DNA of 64,000 nt from Camarhynchus parvulus (Eukaryota > Chordata > Aves > Passeriformes > Thraupidae). The notes below the pieces were generated by a model, which was not told the DNA's origin, did no database searches, and saw only the letters and a program-made list of their open reading frames with translations. The stretch covers positions 75,079,465 to 75,143,464 of the forward strand of contig NC_044572.1 in assembly GCF_901933205.1 (NCBI RefSeq), in the 5' to 3' direction. Position 1 is the stretch's first letter. Every line of letters begins with the position of its first letter. The position numbers and the translations under genes are program-made. Positions 1-13,200 of this stretch are shown here, piece by piece.

Positions 1-2222
1 GAAAGCTTTGTTTTGGTATAATAAGAATGACTGAAAATTATATTATTTTTGAAATAAGTTGAAGTAACTTAGAGACCTGAGAGTTTTACCTTGATTTCCT
101 AGGAGAAGAAAAAAAAATCAATAAGAGACATTGCAATAGTTGATTTTGGCTTTGCTCTGAGAAAAATTTACTTCTTTTATTTTTTTAAGTGGTTAAATGC
201 TTATTCTTTGCAAAACAAAAGGGATGTGTGGGAGATGAGTCTTTGTTGCCTTTCGTAAGTGGAAAGGTATATCAACTCTGAAAGACAAAGTCTTAGATTT
301 GCTGCAAATTCTTGAAAAAACTAGTTCTCTTCAAAATCAGTTTGATAACAGTTTGGTCTCTCTGTTTCAGAGATCACAACAGGAAGCACGTGAACTAAAT
401 CATTGAGGATGCTGTAATTTTTTCCATTACTCACACAAGCAAACAAATATTGAGTTTTAACATGGCATATAATCCAACTTCCTATACAAACTGATCAGGA
501 AAGGATATATAGTGCCTTATGCTAATATCTATCCAAAGCTTGCCCTAGTTTTCAAAGTACTCGACACACATGACCTCTGAAGCAGACCTCTTTAATTCAT
601 GTGTCTAACTACAAACTCAATGCCTTGTTTTAACATGCTGTTGCATTTTAATGCCAAAGTCTCATCTCCTCTCTCTTCCCTTTGCTCTCTTCTAAATACT
701 GTTTCTAAAATTGGTGAAGAAAAAGAACACCAGCAAAGAGAGTGAGATAGGGAAGGTGATTAATTAGTGAGCAATAAAGGGGTGACTTGATTGATGTGTT
801 GACATGCTGGAATGCTGCTGCAGTATTTTGTTCTTAATTTTTGTAATCTGAGCCAGTATGACAACTGGGATGTTGCACATTTGCTGAAACTCATCTGTGG
901 ATTTAGGGGGCAATTAGAAATTCCCTGCGCCTTATCTGCAGGTTTTCTTCCATAACTGTAGTGTGATTATTTCTCAGTAATAGTAAAATATTAAAGTCTC
1001 TGTAACCTTTCTGAAAACTCTCATTTGCATAACTATTATTCAGCTTGTTTCTGAACAAGGGCTAAGTCAGTCTTTTTCATTGATTAGCTGAGAACCATTT
1101 TAGCTACCTTATTAAGAAATAATCACAACAATTCTTTCTGCTCTGATTGTGTGCTGCTGCCCAGCCAGGCTGCCAACTATTGCTGCAGATGCTAACTAGT
1201 TAAATATTTAATTTTAATTAGTGATGCTTGAATACCATAATGATGGCTAACACAGGTAACAGAGAACTATAGCCTTTTTTACTGAGCTAGGAAGAGCCTT
1301 CAGAAGGCATAGTACTTTATGGTTTTGGGGGTTATATATCTTAGAGAATTAGTAGCCCATTCTGTGCTAATGACAAACCTGAATCCTGGAACCTTGTTAT
1401 TCCTTCTTGTTTTCTTTGGGGACATAAGATTGTTTCTGCACCTTCCATTATTATGCAAATAAATTCTGTAGAAACCTCATGATATTTACTCAAACAAAAG
1501 TAGAAGGATAGCCCCCTTCTTCAGCAATATCAAAACAGAGTTAAGGGTCTCAAGTTTGAGATTTTAGTGCCAGTCCAGGTTTTGAATTGCTCAAAAGAGA
1601 TTCTATTTCATACACATCAGACAAGAGGTGTGTCTGATGGGCTCCTGTCTGGTCTCTCTCTTTCTTTGTTCCTCACCTGAAATTCTGTCTCTGGGTCTGA
1701 ACTGGCAGGTAAATAGGTGGAAATACATCTGGTGGTTTAGCAGATCATGAGAAACAGAAGAGTTGCAAGTGGTGAGTCAATGGAAAATTCTCAGTCATAG
1801 GAGTTTGTTGCACTATGCTTTGTCTGAAAAAACAAAGTAATAGTAAAGCCAATAGTGGTTGATATAATCTATAAAGTAAAATTTTATTCAATTTCCAAGT
1901 TGCAGGGTTTGGGTTTAAATGCTCTTTATTGCCACACACCATATAAAAATATGTATGTGTATCAAAAGGGGTAAACCCAAAGAATTGGTTTTGTTCTTTT
2001 TGAAATGGAAAATAAGACTCTTCCTGGGAATAAAACTCTCCCAGGAATTTCAAAAGCTCTAACATCAGAGAGAGTTTTACCGAAAGTGAGGTAAAGTTAT
2101 AAAAGCATTTCAGTTGGAATTTGCATAATCAATAAGATTTTACTGTCTTTTATATCATCAATTGCTGTTAATATCTTATAAAACTCTGCAAAGCAAATAC
2201 TTGATCTTATGGTATTAATTAT

Positions 2223-2251
2223 TATAAAGAGAATTAATTATTCTCTTTATA
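2223..2251. repeat. Inverted repeat, 12 bp arms, 5 nt loop
   Basis: tataaagagaat and attctctttata are exact complements around taatt. Confidence 0.93.
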
Positions 2252-2846
2252 TATCTGAACGATCTGTCATAATACGATGAGAATTTTCTTTTACTATTTC
2301 TGTTAGAGAAATATAGGAAACAGAGCAAATTTGTAAAGTGTTAGAGATAGAAAGAAATTAATTTTCAGATGTATTTTTTAAAGTTCTCTGTGCAAACTGA
2401 GTTGTCTCTACTTATATATGAAAATTTTCCAGGTAAAAGTTCTGTCACTGATCAAGATTTTTTCATTAAAAAGTCAAAAATTTTGTTCATTATGTTTATG
2501 TTAAAGTGTGACCCCTTACCATTAAAATCTAGATCTTCATGCAAAAAAAAATCAGTATAAATATTTTAGATGTCATAGGTGAACTCCTCTTTTTGTCCAT
2601 TGCATTAAAATATTTTCTTTCAAATAACTTTTATTTAGTGTATTCAATATGTGTTGAGTATCTGCATGTGTACTGCTATTTGCTTGCAATTCTTTAGATT
2701 ACAGAGTGTAACTTGTTTCTTGAAAGCATTTTAAGGGTTTCAACAGGCATTTGAATTCCACACTGTTTCTGAAAAATCAGAATACTTTATTTAGGAACAC
2801 ATTATATAGACCTATATTTTGGGCTTCCATGTTAACAAATGTAGTA

Positions 2847-2910
<64 letters not shown>
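2847..2910. repeat. (AAT)n microsatellite
   Basis: A perfect trinucleotide repeat of just over 21 units (64 bases), with no interruption. Its purity suggests it is young and probably length-polymorphic. Confidence 0.98.
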
Positions 2911-3149
2911 GACCCATTCATTTATAAGGAAGAAATTGGGAATTTAAATGAAAAATTAACAATAATCTTCTCTAAAAGTCCTTGGGACTTTCAAAGGCTC
3001 CTTTCCTAGAGGGAAGTGAAGAGGGTTTGAAAAATAATAGAGCTTATTTTGGCTCACTTACTGTCTTAGTGTAAACAACAAAAGCCATCTCCAAGAAGAG
3101 ACTTGATCATAGTGCTTGTGGTTGAGGCTTTGAAATTCCAGGAAAACAG

Positions 3150-3737
3150 GAAGTACCTGCTGCTAATGTATATACCAAAGAAGATTTGCTCTCAGTGATG
3201 GAGGACCAGTTTGGGAGCACTTCAGCAGTCAGGATATACACAAATCCATAGGGCCTAAGGCCTCAACTTCCCCTAGGTCCTCAGGAAAATAATAAAGCCC
3301 TTTAATGCCTGGAGACCATTTCCAAATACATGAAGGACAAGAAGGCAGCTGAGAGAAGTCAGTATGGATTTACAAAGGAGAAATCACGCTTAACCAGCCT
3401 GCTAGCTTTCTATAATCAGGCAATTGGCTTGGTGGGCAAGGGCAGTGTAGTGAATGTAGTCTTTAAAACAGCTTTTCACATTGGCTGCAAAACAATCTCA
3501 TAGAGAAACTGGTGAAGTTAGGTGGACAGTGAGGTGGATCAAAAACTTGCAGAATGGCCAGGCCTTTGAAACAGGTCACCCAGTGGGGTTGTGTAGTCTC
3601 CATCTGTAGAAGAACTTGTTTTGCCTATGTAGCTACAGCTGCTTCTTGTAGCCGACCCTGTCTGAGCTGGGGATTTGGACCAGATGAACTCCAGAAGTCT
3701 CCCTCAATCTCAACCTTTCTGTGTTTCTGTGATTCTG
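3150..3737 (+). mobile_element. CR1 LINE, internally deleted copy with 3' end
   Basis: CR1 non-LTR retrotransposon remnant in + orientation. The first part (about 3150-3270) resembles the CR1 ORF2 stretch ending in 'cacaaatccatagggcc'. The next part (about 3310-3555) resembles the reverse transcriptase segment containing 'tttacaaaggagaaatcacg' and 'acagtgaggtggat'. From about 3560 the sequence jumps to the CR1 3' UTR ('cacccagtggggttgtg', 'ggaccagatgaactccag') and ends with the typical tail 'ctgtgattctg' near 3737. Most of the reverse transcriptase between these parts is missing, so the copy is dead. The 5' limit is approximate. Confidence 0.8.
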
Positions 3738-6700
3738 CAATTAGAGGAGTCACACAGTGGGTCACACTTGACCACAGATCAGAGGTTGCATGGAGGGAAA
3801 CACCTTTTTTATTTCCACCAAATTAGTAGCCTTCCTTGCAACTTAGTCTTTGGCCCAGTACTCCATTTATACCAGGACAAAACGTGTGTCTCTGGGCTGT
3901 GTCCTCTAGTAAGGTTAATTCACTAGTCTTAGGGAAATATTTGATTTAGGTTGCTCCAGACTAAATGTGTCAATCTTTCTACCTTGAGACCTGAAGGTAT
4001 TTTTTTAGTACAACAGGACAGTGCCCTTAGCGATTACAATGTCTGATTGATTGGCTGCAATCTATAATACTGCAGGTATGACATTATCCTCTTGCCATAA
4101 TGCTGTTCTTTCTGAGTTCAGCTGAGGTGTCATTTCATCAGGACCATTTCAGCACTTCATTTCACTGAGCTTAACCTTAAAAAGACATTATCGATTTCCT
4201 ATCTAAACCACAGTTTTGCAGACTGAAATAACTAGACAAATTTATTTTTATTATAAAAAAATAAAATATGCAATATATGCAATAAACAAGCTGCTCATTA
4301 CATGTCTTGAGGTAAGTTACATAAATCATAAACCACCGAGCCACTATACAGTTGCATTTTTACTGTACCATGGAAGGAGCTCAGACCAAAATAAAGGAAA
4401 AACCTTGCTTAAGTTGCAAACAGAAAAGAAACAGTAACCACTGCCTTTTCTAAAGAATGAGGATGTTGACTGTAATAGTTTATGAAAATATGTGCTTTGT
4501 TTTAATTAATACTCATTTAGTTATTGAAGTCATTCAAAACAGGGTGTTAAGGGTGAAACATAGTAAGATGAAATGGTTTCTATTCTAAGTTTCATTAATA
4601 AGATTTGCATTTATTTCTCTAGACAAGACAGAGCTGCAGTAGTGAGTGTCACTTTATTTCCTTGTGCACCACCTCATCTATTTTTTGTGCTTGGTTGTAA
4701 TTGCTGAAATTCACAGAAGGCACCTGTTACAAAATTACTCAATTCATTACTCTTGAATTTGGGAAATGAGCAATCGTACACAAGAGACACGAGGATTTAT
4801 ACAGATGAAAGTGAGGCACAAATATTATCTAATCTTCTTTTAGAAATTGTATACAAAATGTCTCCTGGCTGCTTTTAGTTAGCATCTCTGAATTTAATCA
4901 CTGACTTAGTTTGGGAGCACTTCCACATTGACTGGCAAGTAGAGGGTTTTACTTGAGTGAAAGGTTTCTTGACGAGAGACACAGCTATTCACACACAGCT
5001 TTGATACTTGGTGAGTCTTCATGAAGCAAATCCAGTTTTGAAAAACAAAATACAAATGAGGATTACTTTGGCTGAAGTTATTTATAGATAGCTGTGCTCT
5101 CTAGTTAGAGTATCTGTTGCCCATCAAACTAGAGCCTGCCTTAGTTGCTCTAATGACCTTATATTCCTATGCAGTAATGCTGGGCAAAACAAAGAAACTT
5201 TTAAAGAATCAAAATAGAAGCACTAGCATTACTATTTCTGATATTCTTAAATCCATGAAGGTTTTGGTTTTGGTTTTGTTTGTTTTTTTTAGTTCATTGA
5301 TGACCAGAAAAGAGTCATAGTCTTACCAGTAAATATAGCTAGGGTGAAAACGAACCAAAATGAATTGTGAAAAGAGATAAATTACCAAGCGTAAGAGTTT
5401 TTTTTAATTGAGTATTGGAGAAAGCCCAGAATAAAGTAGGCGACTCCAGAATACTGAGAGGTCTGAGCTGATTTTCTCACAGCTCAGAAAATTGATGTGT
5501 TATCTCTCACTCCTGTTGTGTCTGGGACTACCTGTTAAAATTCACAAGATTAATGGCTAGAAACCTGTTGGGCACAACTGCCGTCTGTCCTGTTTTCCTG
5601 AGGATGGTATCGTCCTCTGAAATTGTAAAATTCAGTGCTGTTAGAACAATTCTATTAACCTTTCAGAAGACTGAAAGTTTAAAAGTTGGACTATGGATTT
5701 CCATAATCTACTACAGAAAGGAATATTGGGAATTAAACACCTTTTAATATTATGTTGATGGAGACAAGGACATTTAAATCTACTTTGTAGAAGTTGCAAT
5801 AATGGCAAGAGAAGACCCATATTTTCAATTATAATGTCTAAGGTTATACACCAAGTTGATATTAAGCAAGAATTGCACCACCATATACACCATAGACGAA
5901 CAATGCCTGCAAGATCTCACTTGAAAGTTTCTAGCTTTGAGTTAGTTTTGTAATTTAATGTATTTTTTTGTCCTTCTGACACCAGAAACTATAATAAATA
6001 GTTTCAAATTTCTTATAACCAGGTTCTGACCAATAGCAGAAAATCTTTTAATAATGAGATCTTAACTAAAGTGTATTTGCAATCTGACAGAATTTTTGAC
6101 AGGTTCAGAAAAACAGAAAAATCCCAAGGATTAAGAAAATAATGTTAAAGAGTACATGAAAATATGCTCTCATGCATTTCAATATCTCATGTTACATACA
6201 AAATTATAACTATATTTGAGCTGCAGCCTCAGATTTGTCAATTATTGGTTTACATGTATTGCTAATATGTTGAAATATTCTGATTTATTTTCCTTTCCCT
6301 CCTTTCCCCCATCTCATATATTTATTCAAAAAGTGTAGAATGACAGTAGAATGGAGGATTGTTTCCTGATTGTTCATGCTTTAGCATTGACATTGACAGA
6401 TTCCTAGCAGAAATGAAAATGTTTGTAATTTATCAGAAATAAAGATCCCAGATCATTGACAAAGTAGGTATAGATTGACCACAGGACTTTTCTGAGTCAA
6501 ACATGCCGCAAGACAGAATAAAAATAAAATTGATGACACTGCTTCATCATCTGACCATATTTGTAAAGGAAACTTTGTTCTTTTTGGAAACAGTTTCTTT
6601 CTTTTAGCTGATAACTAAACTGTAGAGTTGCATTTTGCATTTATAGAGTAGTACTGTCCTGAATTTGAATCTCAGCAAAATATACATTATTAACCAGGAG

Positions 6701-8030
6701 TGAAATGAAATTTCATTTTACCTGAGTTAACTTTCAAAAGTTCAATGAGCCATGGAGACTTGTGCATTTACTGATGTATTTAGATTTTATAATGAAAGTT
6801 CCAGTCCTTTTTTTTTAACAATTATTTCCCTCATATTCTTCTGCATGTTTGTGAATTAAAAGTAACAATTTCCCTGTAGAGGATGATGGCTCAGTCATAA
6901 ATGATGTCCTGTAAGTATTACTAATAATGAAAAAACTGACACAATGTGTATAAATAGTGTCATGAGGAACCTGTTAATTATTTTGCACTCAGAATGTTTT
7001 TGCATTGCATTTCTTCATCAGTTTTTCTATAAGCCTCAGCATTGTAAAGCTACACAGTTTTTGGAAGTATGTAGCATTTGATTTTGTTATGTTACCAAAC
7101 TCCCTAAAGTCATCACTTTTTTATGTACTAGAAAGGCAATTATTAAAGCATATCTGTGAAGCTAGAATAATTTTATTATTGTAAGGCTTAGAAATGCCAG
7201 ATATAATTAGACTGCTCTCCAATGTTAGATATTTCATAAATGTGTTTACTGGGCATTGATAGAATATATCACATATTTTTTGTGTTGTAATATATCTTTG
7301 TGGCAACCTTCCTATGAATGTGCTTACAAGGACAATCACACTTAAAGGTGGAGGACTTCAGTCTCATCTCACTTTGGTTTTATACCAGTTAAAACTCAAT
7401 AGAGTAGTCCAGATTCATAGATGATGTTACTCTGTAGGCACAACTATCATCAGAATTGATCTCTTAACTAGTATACAAAATACATCTCTGCACAGGACAG
7501 TCGAATAGGGAGAGAAAGTGGCTTTGGCAATCAAATCCAAAAATTATAGCCTTAACCAAACTGATATTATTCTTGCCAAGAATATTAGTAAGTTTATAAT
7601 AATTATTAGTAAGTTTATAATAAGCAAAATATTTGACATTAAATAGTAGGTTTTGGAGGCTTTTGTAATAGAATTTAACAAAAGCGAGCTAAAATTACTT
7701 TATTGAAGGGGAAATGCTTACATCTATTTGTTGTGTAGTAGTCTACAGAGTATAGTTCTTGTCCATATGATGACATACATCTTCCAGAAATACCAAGATT
7801 AAGATACCATATGTGTATTTTCTGCATATATTTCTCACATTCAATCAGAATGCTCTTATCACATATCTACAGAATATTTGGAAATAGCTTAGGTGATTTT
7901 GGTTTCTCTTCCCTCTCTTAATCAGCAACTTCATATAAACAACCTCTGAAGTAATGGGACTGAGATTCACATTTTCAGCCTTGTGAGGATTCAATCTAAA
8001 CAGCCAGAGAGCCAGCCTAGGCTTCTGTCC
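3738..8030. other. Non-coding interval, CR1 to first LTR
   Basis: AT-rich, no gene or recognised repeat apart from a 20 bp direct duplication at 7583-7623. Open frames are at most about 80 codons and show no domains. Confidence 0.65.
7583..7623. repeat. Short direct tandem duplication
   Basis: The same 20 bases, starting tattagtaag, occur at 7583-7602 and 7604-7623. The copies are identical and the period is 21. Confidence 0.9.
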
Positions 8031-8615
8031 TGTTTTTGGCTGGGACAGAGTTAATTCTCTTCACAGTTGCTGGTATGGGGCAGTGGTTTTGGATTTTTGC
8101 TGGAAACAGCATTGATAACATAGGGATGCTTTATTGATCACTGATCTGTGCTCACACAGAGTAAAGGCCTTTTCTGTTTCTCACACCAACCCGCCAGCAC
8201 ACAAGCACAAGAATCTGGGAGGGGACACAGCCAGGACAGCTGATCCCAAAGGACCAAATAAATGTTCCATAACATATGGAGTCATGCACAGCAATAATAT
8301 AGGGGGAAAGTTGGGAGTTGCTGCTTGGGGACTGGCTGGGCATTGATTCACTGGTGGTGCCCAATTATTTTCATTTGTATTTATTGGGGTTTACTTCTCT
8401 CACTCAGTTATTTTACTTTTCATAGCAATATTATTATTATTGTTATTAATATTATTAATATTTTAATTATATTTCAGTTATTAAACTGTTCTTATCTGAA
8501 CACACAAGTTTTCCCACTTTTATTCTTCCAGTTCTCTTGCCCCCATCCTCCTGGCTGAGGGAATGAGTGAGCAGCTGAGTGATGCTTGGTTGCTGACAGA
8601 TGTTAAACTAGGACA
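8031..8615 (+). mobile_element. Avian ERVL-like solo LTR
   Basis: Long terminal repeat of an avian endogenous retrovirus, + orientation. Landmarks in order are: start near 'tgtttttggctggga' (8031), the block 'ggacagctgatcc' (8235-8247), a TATA-like stretch near 8298, an ATT-rich stretch (about 8430-8475), a 'ttattaaactgttcttatc' polyadenylation region (about 8478-8498), and the end 'ttaaactaggaca' (8615). No gag, pol or env sequence adjoins it, so it is a solo LTR left by recombination. No clear target-site duplication was found. Family naming is from recall of abundant avian LTRs. Confidence 0.82.
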
Positions 8616-9644
8616 GTTTATACAGTTTATTGAATCTCACACAAAGGGAGGTAAAGGAATAAGTGGTTTGGATGATGTTAAGACTCCAGCATGTAGAAAC
8701 ACTGATATTATGTTTTCCCCATGACAGTTACCTGGCATGGATTCCAGATGTTATTCTTGCCAAGTTGTTACAGTAGCTGCAGAGGTGGGACCTGCTTAAT
8801 CTGTTAAAAATTTTCTGACTTGTAGAATGTGCAGATTGAGAATTAAAGTCTTTTCTAGTTTGTGGCTTTTAATCTGTTTACTTGTAATCTCCTTCCTAAC
8901 CCCTCTTTTGATATTACCAAGTTGTTCCCACACTAACTAAAAACACCAGGTTGAAAAAGGAAGAATTACTTTCATTTACAAAGCTCAGGAAAGTCAAACT
9001 CGCAAAGAAATATGTTAATTTAGAGTCTAATCTAGTCTAATTTTCTTTAATTAAATAACTTTGAGGATATCCACCCAACTGATTTGTCTAAACTCAGAGA
9101 AAGGTTTACCATATCCTTTTACCTATTCTTTAACCAGAAGATATATCTCAAATACTTTAGCAGCTAATTGTAATAGATACCTAAACCATGGGCTTGTTTT
9201 TTCCTGCTGTTTTATTTTCTTATTGCAAGATATTGCAGAGAAACCAAATTACATGGTCGGCTATTACAGCATATCCATAGTTGGAGATATTATCTGACTT
9301 TCCTGCTGGCATGATCAACCATTTTACAGTATCACCAAGCTTTTTCAAACCTCTTTATGCATAGGAAGATGGTTGCTCTACATTAGCTCTTATTTCACAT
9401 GAGCTAAAGCATTCTCTGTGCTGATAGATTTATGGTAAAGGGGGCTGCAGAATGTTCCCACCATCAGTGCATAATGGATACTTTGTCAGTAAGCAATTTG
9501 CCTCCATTCAGGGAGGTTCAATTACCAGCCTTGCTGGACTGATGACAGTTTTGAGTGCATCATGGGGCTTTAGTGTTTCCTGCTTGTCTGCATGTGACAG
9601 CAGTGCATCTGTGGTCTGATCCAAGTAGACACATCATACAGGTC
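8616..9644. other. About 1 kb between two LTRs
   Basis: No primer-binding site is seen just after the first LTR, no polypurine tract is seen just before the second, and no retroviral protein frame is visible. It looks like ordinary intergenic DNA, so the two LTRs are more likely separate insertions than the ends of one provirus. Confidence 0.6.
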
Positions 9645-10266
9645 TGCACTGGATTTGGCTGGGATAGAATTAATTTTTTTGGTAGTAGCCAGTATGGGGA
9701 TGTGTTCTGAATTTCCCTGAAAACAGTGTAGATAGTATAGTGTGGGGATGTTTTAGCCATTGTTGAGCCCTGCTTATGTAGTCACAGCCTTTTCTGCACC
9801 TCACCCCAGCTCACCAGTGAAGAGGCTGTGGGTGCACAAGAAGTCGGGAGGGGAGACAGCCAGGACAGCTGATCCAAGCTGACTAAAGGAATATTCCAGA
9901 TCATATGGCATCACGGACAGCATATAGAGCTTGGCGGCAGGGGAGAAGAAGAAGAAAAGGTGGAATGTTTGAAGTGGTGGTATTTGTCTTCCCAAGACGC
10001 TGCTATGTATTATGGAGCTGATACCACTATGTATTATGGAGCTCTGCTTTCCTGAGGATGACTGAAAATCTGCCTGCTAATGGGAAGGGAGCAAATGAGC
10101 TTATTTCCTTTTCTTGCATTAGCAGCTTTTGCTTTATCTATCAAACTGTCTTTAGTTCAACCCATGAGTATCCTCACTTTTATCTTTTTGATTCTTTTCT
10201 TCACTGGGCATGAGTGAGTGAGCCACTGGGTGGGGCTGAGTTGCTGGCTGGGATTAAACCAGGACT
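9645..10266 (+). mobile_element. Second avian ERVL-like solo LTR, same family and orientation
   Basis: It shares the landmark order of the LTR at 8031-8615: 'ggatttggctgggatagaa' near the start, 'ggacagctgatccaag' (about 9863-9878), 'gaatattccagatcatatgg' (about 9890-9909), a 'tatcaaactgtctttagttc' polyadenylation region (about 10139), and the end 'gggattaaaccaggact'. It has an internal 17 bp direct duplication and many substitutions relative to its neighbour. No internal retroviral genes adjoin it. Confidence 0.82.
10003..10043. repeat. 17 bp direct duplication inside the second LTR
   Basis: Two identical copies of ctatgtattatggagct lie at 10003-10019 and 10027-10043, a period of 24. The first LTR does not show this duplication. 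Confidence 0.95.
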
Positions 10267-13200
10267 AGATCAAAGATCATTTAAAGTTTCTTTTCAAATA
10301 CTTCTCTACATGAGTCCTTATGTGCATACTAGTGATTGCAGAGGATCTATGGCTGTTCTCTCTGCAAGGGATAACCTTTGCCAAGCGTGGTGAGGTGATT
10401 TGTGTCTGCAGTACCAGTGATAAAGGGCTGTTGCAGCAGCAATGGCATGCATCAGTTTTGTATTCCAAAAGCATTTCTTTGCTCAGGCTCTTTAGATTTA
10501 TGACAGTATAGTCCAGGTCAGAATCAAAATTCTTGCAGGAGCACCATTTATACTGTGTTTTGTTATTCCCAATAAATAATTTTACTAGTGATGTTCTATT
10601 CATAATTTGCATTTAATGAGTTTCTAAGTCTGCAGTTTGGGGGGCACAGTAAATATTATCAAGATTTCTTAATAATTGTGTATGAACGGGCTTTCCATGC
10701 TAGCTGTTGGGTCATTCACTTCCCTTTGTCAAACTAGGGAAATGAATAAATGTAATCACAGGCTATAAAAACATATATGGGGCTAAATTCATACAGGTAT
10801 CCCTTTGTATCTCTCTTTATGGGTTAATTAGATCATGCATAATGGTACTTAAATTCTTACAAGATAGTTTGAAGAAATAAGTAGCAACAGCTAATATTGA
10901 AAAAACCCCAAGATCTAAGAAAAATCTGACCATCTGTACTTCGGTAATATATAGGAAAGAGATGCAATGAGGGTGCGTGTCTTTTCACAACTATCTCACT
11001 GGATAAGTATTTCTTTATGAACATCACTGGAAATAAGACCCTAAAATTTAAGAAATATAGTGTCTTCCTGATGGTTAATTGTTCTGAGCAGATTTTTAAA
11101 TCCTTGCCTCCTAGTTGTCTTAGGAGTTTTTTGATCAAAGGTACATAAGAGACCAATGAGTATTTGACAATATAAAAGCACTAAGACAGGTGTTGACATA
11201 GCTTAAAAAGAAAATGCAAAACAATAAGCACAGACTAAAAGAAAAAGACATATATATTAGCCTTTGAATTCCTGTACAAGTTCCAATGGTGCTATAAAAT
11301 ATATTCTATCAGACAAAGCATTCTGCAAAGCCAGCAATGAAATTATGGGGAAGAAGAAGCTACTGGGGGAGAACCTTCGGCCTCAGTTTCCTACGGCACA
11401 AATGTCACAGAACAGCAAGATGGAGTGAGTCTTTCAAGTGCCAAAGTATGAGAATTTCAATTATTTGCCTTGCTGAGGTTTAAATTAAAAAATAAAAGGA
11501 AAAAAAAGAAAAAAAAGAAAAATTGAAAGAAATTCTTCACGTTGAACTCTTTCACAACTGATGAGGGCATATGTGCTACAATTTTTTCACTGCAACATCC
11601 ATTAGCCTCCCATTTTTTCTCTGACCCTCCCATTCATCATCTTTTTGAAGCTGTAGGAAATGAAGCAAGCACTGGCATTGCTCTTTCCTGACTCTGCAGT
11701 AGGCATTCTGGGAGGCTGTCTGGGATACCAATGGAGAAGAGGTTAAAGTGCTCTGTGTCTTGCACTTGGTTACTAACCTTCCAGCCGAGGGGGAATTGCT
11801 CTCCTTTCATTGAAGTCTTTCAATCTCTTTGCATTACTTTTGGTGCTGTATAACATTTTAAAAGCTCCCTGACTGACAGACATGGCCGGAGGCAGAGCTC
11901 TGCTGGGAGAACTGCAATGTGCAGAGTCTTCTGAGCAAAGAGAAGTGGTATGGCAATTAAATTGACTACAACATGATTTTGGCATTTCTGAAGCAGTGCA
12001 GACTATCCCACCCCTTTTTTAATATATTTTTTTCCACCTCCCATCAATGTCTGGGCAATTCAAAAGGATATGTTGAGTTGATTGGTTTTATTTTTTGCTA
12101 TGTTTCATGATTACTATGATTTTGCCATAAAAACGAGGCATGCACTCTGCAACCATGGATCAGGAGAGGCAAAAAAGTTTGGAAATCTTGGAACAGAATT
12201 ATGGATGAACACAGTCTGAATGTGATGTTATATACCACTGAATACATTAAAAAGAGAAGCAGAAAACCACATCTGAACTGTTCAGTAAAAAAAAAATTCA
12301 TACAAAATATATTGAATGCAGATCTCTGTTGTGGTTGGGTCATGTCTTAAGGTTTCTTTGCTGGAATAAAATCCATAGACTGCAAATGATTGTGCAAGTA
12401 AGAAGTTCTTACTCATTGCACAAAAAGATTATTTTGCTGTAGATGAAAAACATCGAAATGTTTTGAACATAACTTAGAAAAACTTCTTTTAAAGGATTCT
12501 GAGCAGATGGGAGTTCTTTCTTCATCTTTTATCCTTTCTGGAGGTAGAATTAAAACACTCAGTAGATACTTTTCACCAGGTTTTTTTACTTTCTTTTTTA
12601 CTAAGACCTAAAACATAGCCTTTCAAATCAGAACAGAAAATCTCACCCTAAATTTAGCATAGGAAGGACAGTTATTCTTCTAGGGTGTTTTGTTTTCTTT
12701 TTTAAGATTCCCAGGCTCCTGATTATAAATCCTTTCTATTTAAATACTTCAGCATGTACCCAACAAATAAGAATTTCTATGCTATTTATTGTTATGGATA
12801 GTAATAATATTATTCATAAGGGAAATACAACCTTTTTCAGTATGTAAAAAGGAAAAATATATATGGTTAAGTAATTTATTACTCTTCTTTTTTGAGGTCC
12901 ATATAATGTCATTGCTTTTTAAGCAGAACTCTATTGATTTCCTAGAAACCTAAGCTAAAAATCAATGACACAATATGACTCTAACAAAGTGGTGAATTCC
13001 ATAGTGCTATAAATTGTATTTTGTTTTTAAAATGTAAAATCCATCTATCTTAAGTCCTACAGGCAATTATTATTTTTTTTTTATACCTGGCAACCAGCAC
13101 ACTGTAGAGAAGACTTGAAGAGGCTTTTGTGGCAGAGAAAGTGATCAAAAGTTCTTGCTCTGGACAGTAGGGCGAAAGAATGGATCCCCCTGTTCTTCAG

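Larger units (their letters stand above)
1..3149. other. Non-coding DNA upstream of CDH12 coding exons
   Basis: AT-rich sequence with no gene that I can support. It contains a 12 bp perfect inverted repeat (2223-2251) and an AAT microsatellite (2847-2910). Open frames here are short and without recognisable domains. If CDH12 has distal non-coding exons, as its long mammalian orthologue does, this would be 5' UTR intron. Confidence 0.7.

Noticed and set aside
8616..9644. Interior of a provirus between the two LTRs
   Set aside because: No primer-binding site, polypurine tract or retroviral protein frame is visible, and the LTRs differ strongly.
10277..10612. 111-codon minus-strand frame
   Set aside because: No recognisable domain; probably a chance frame.
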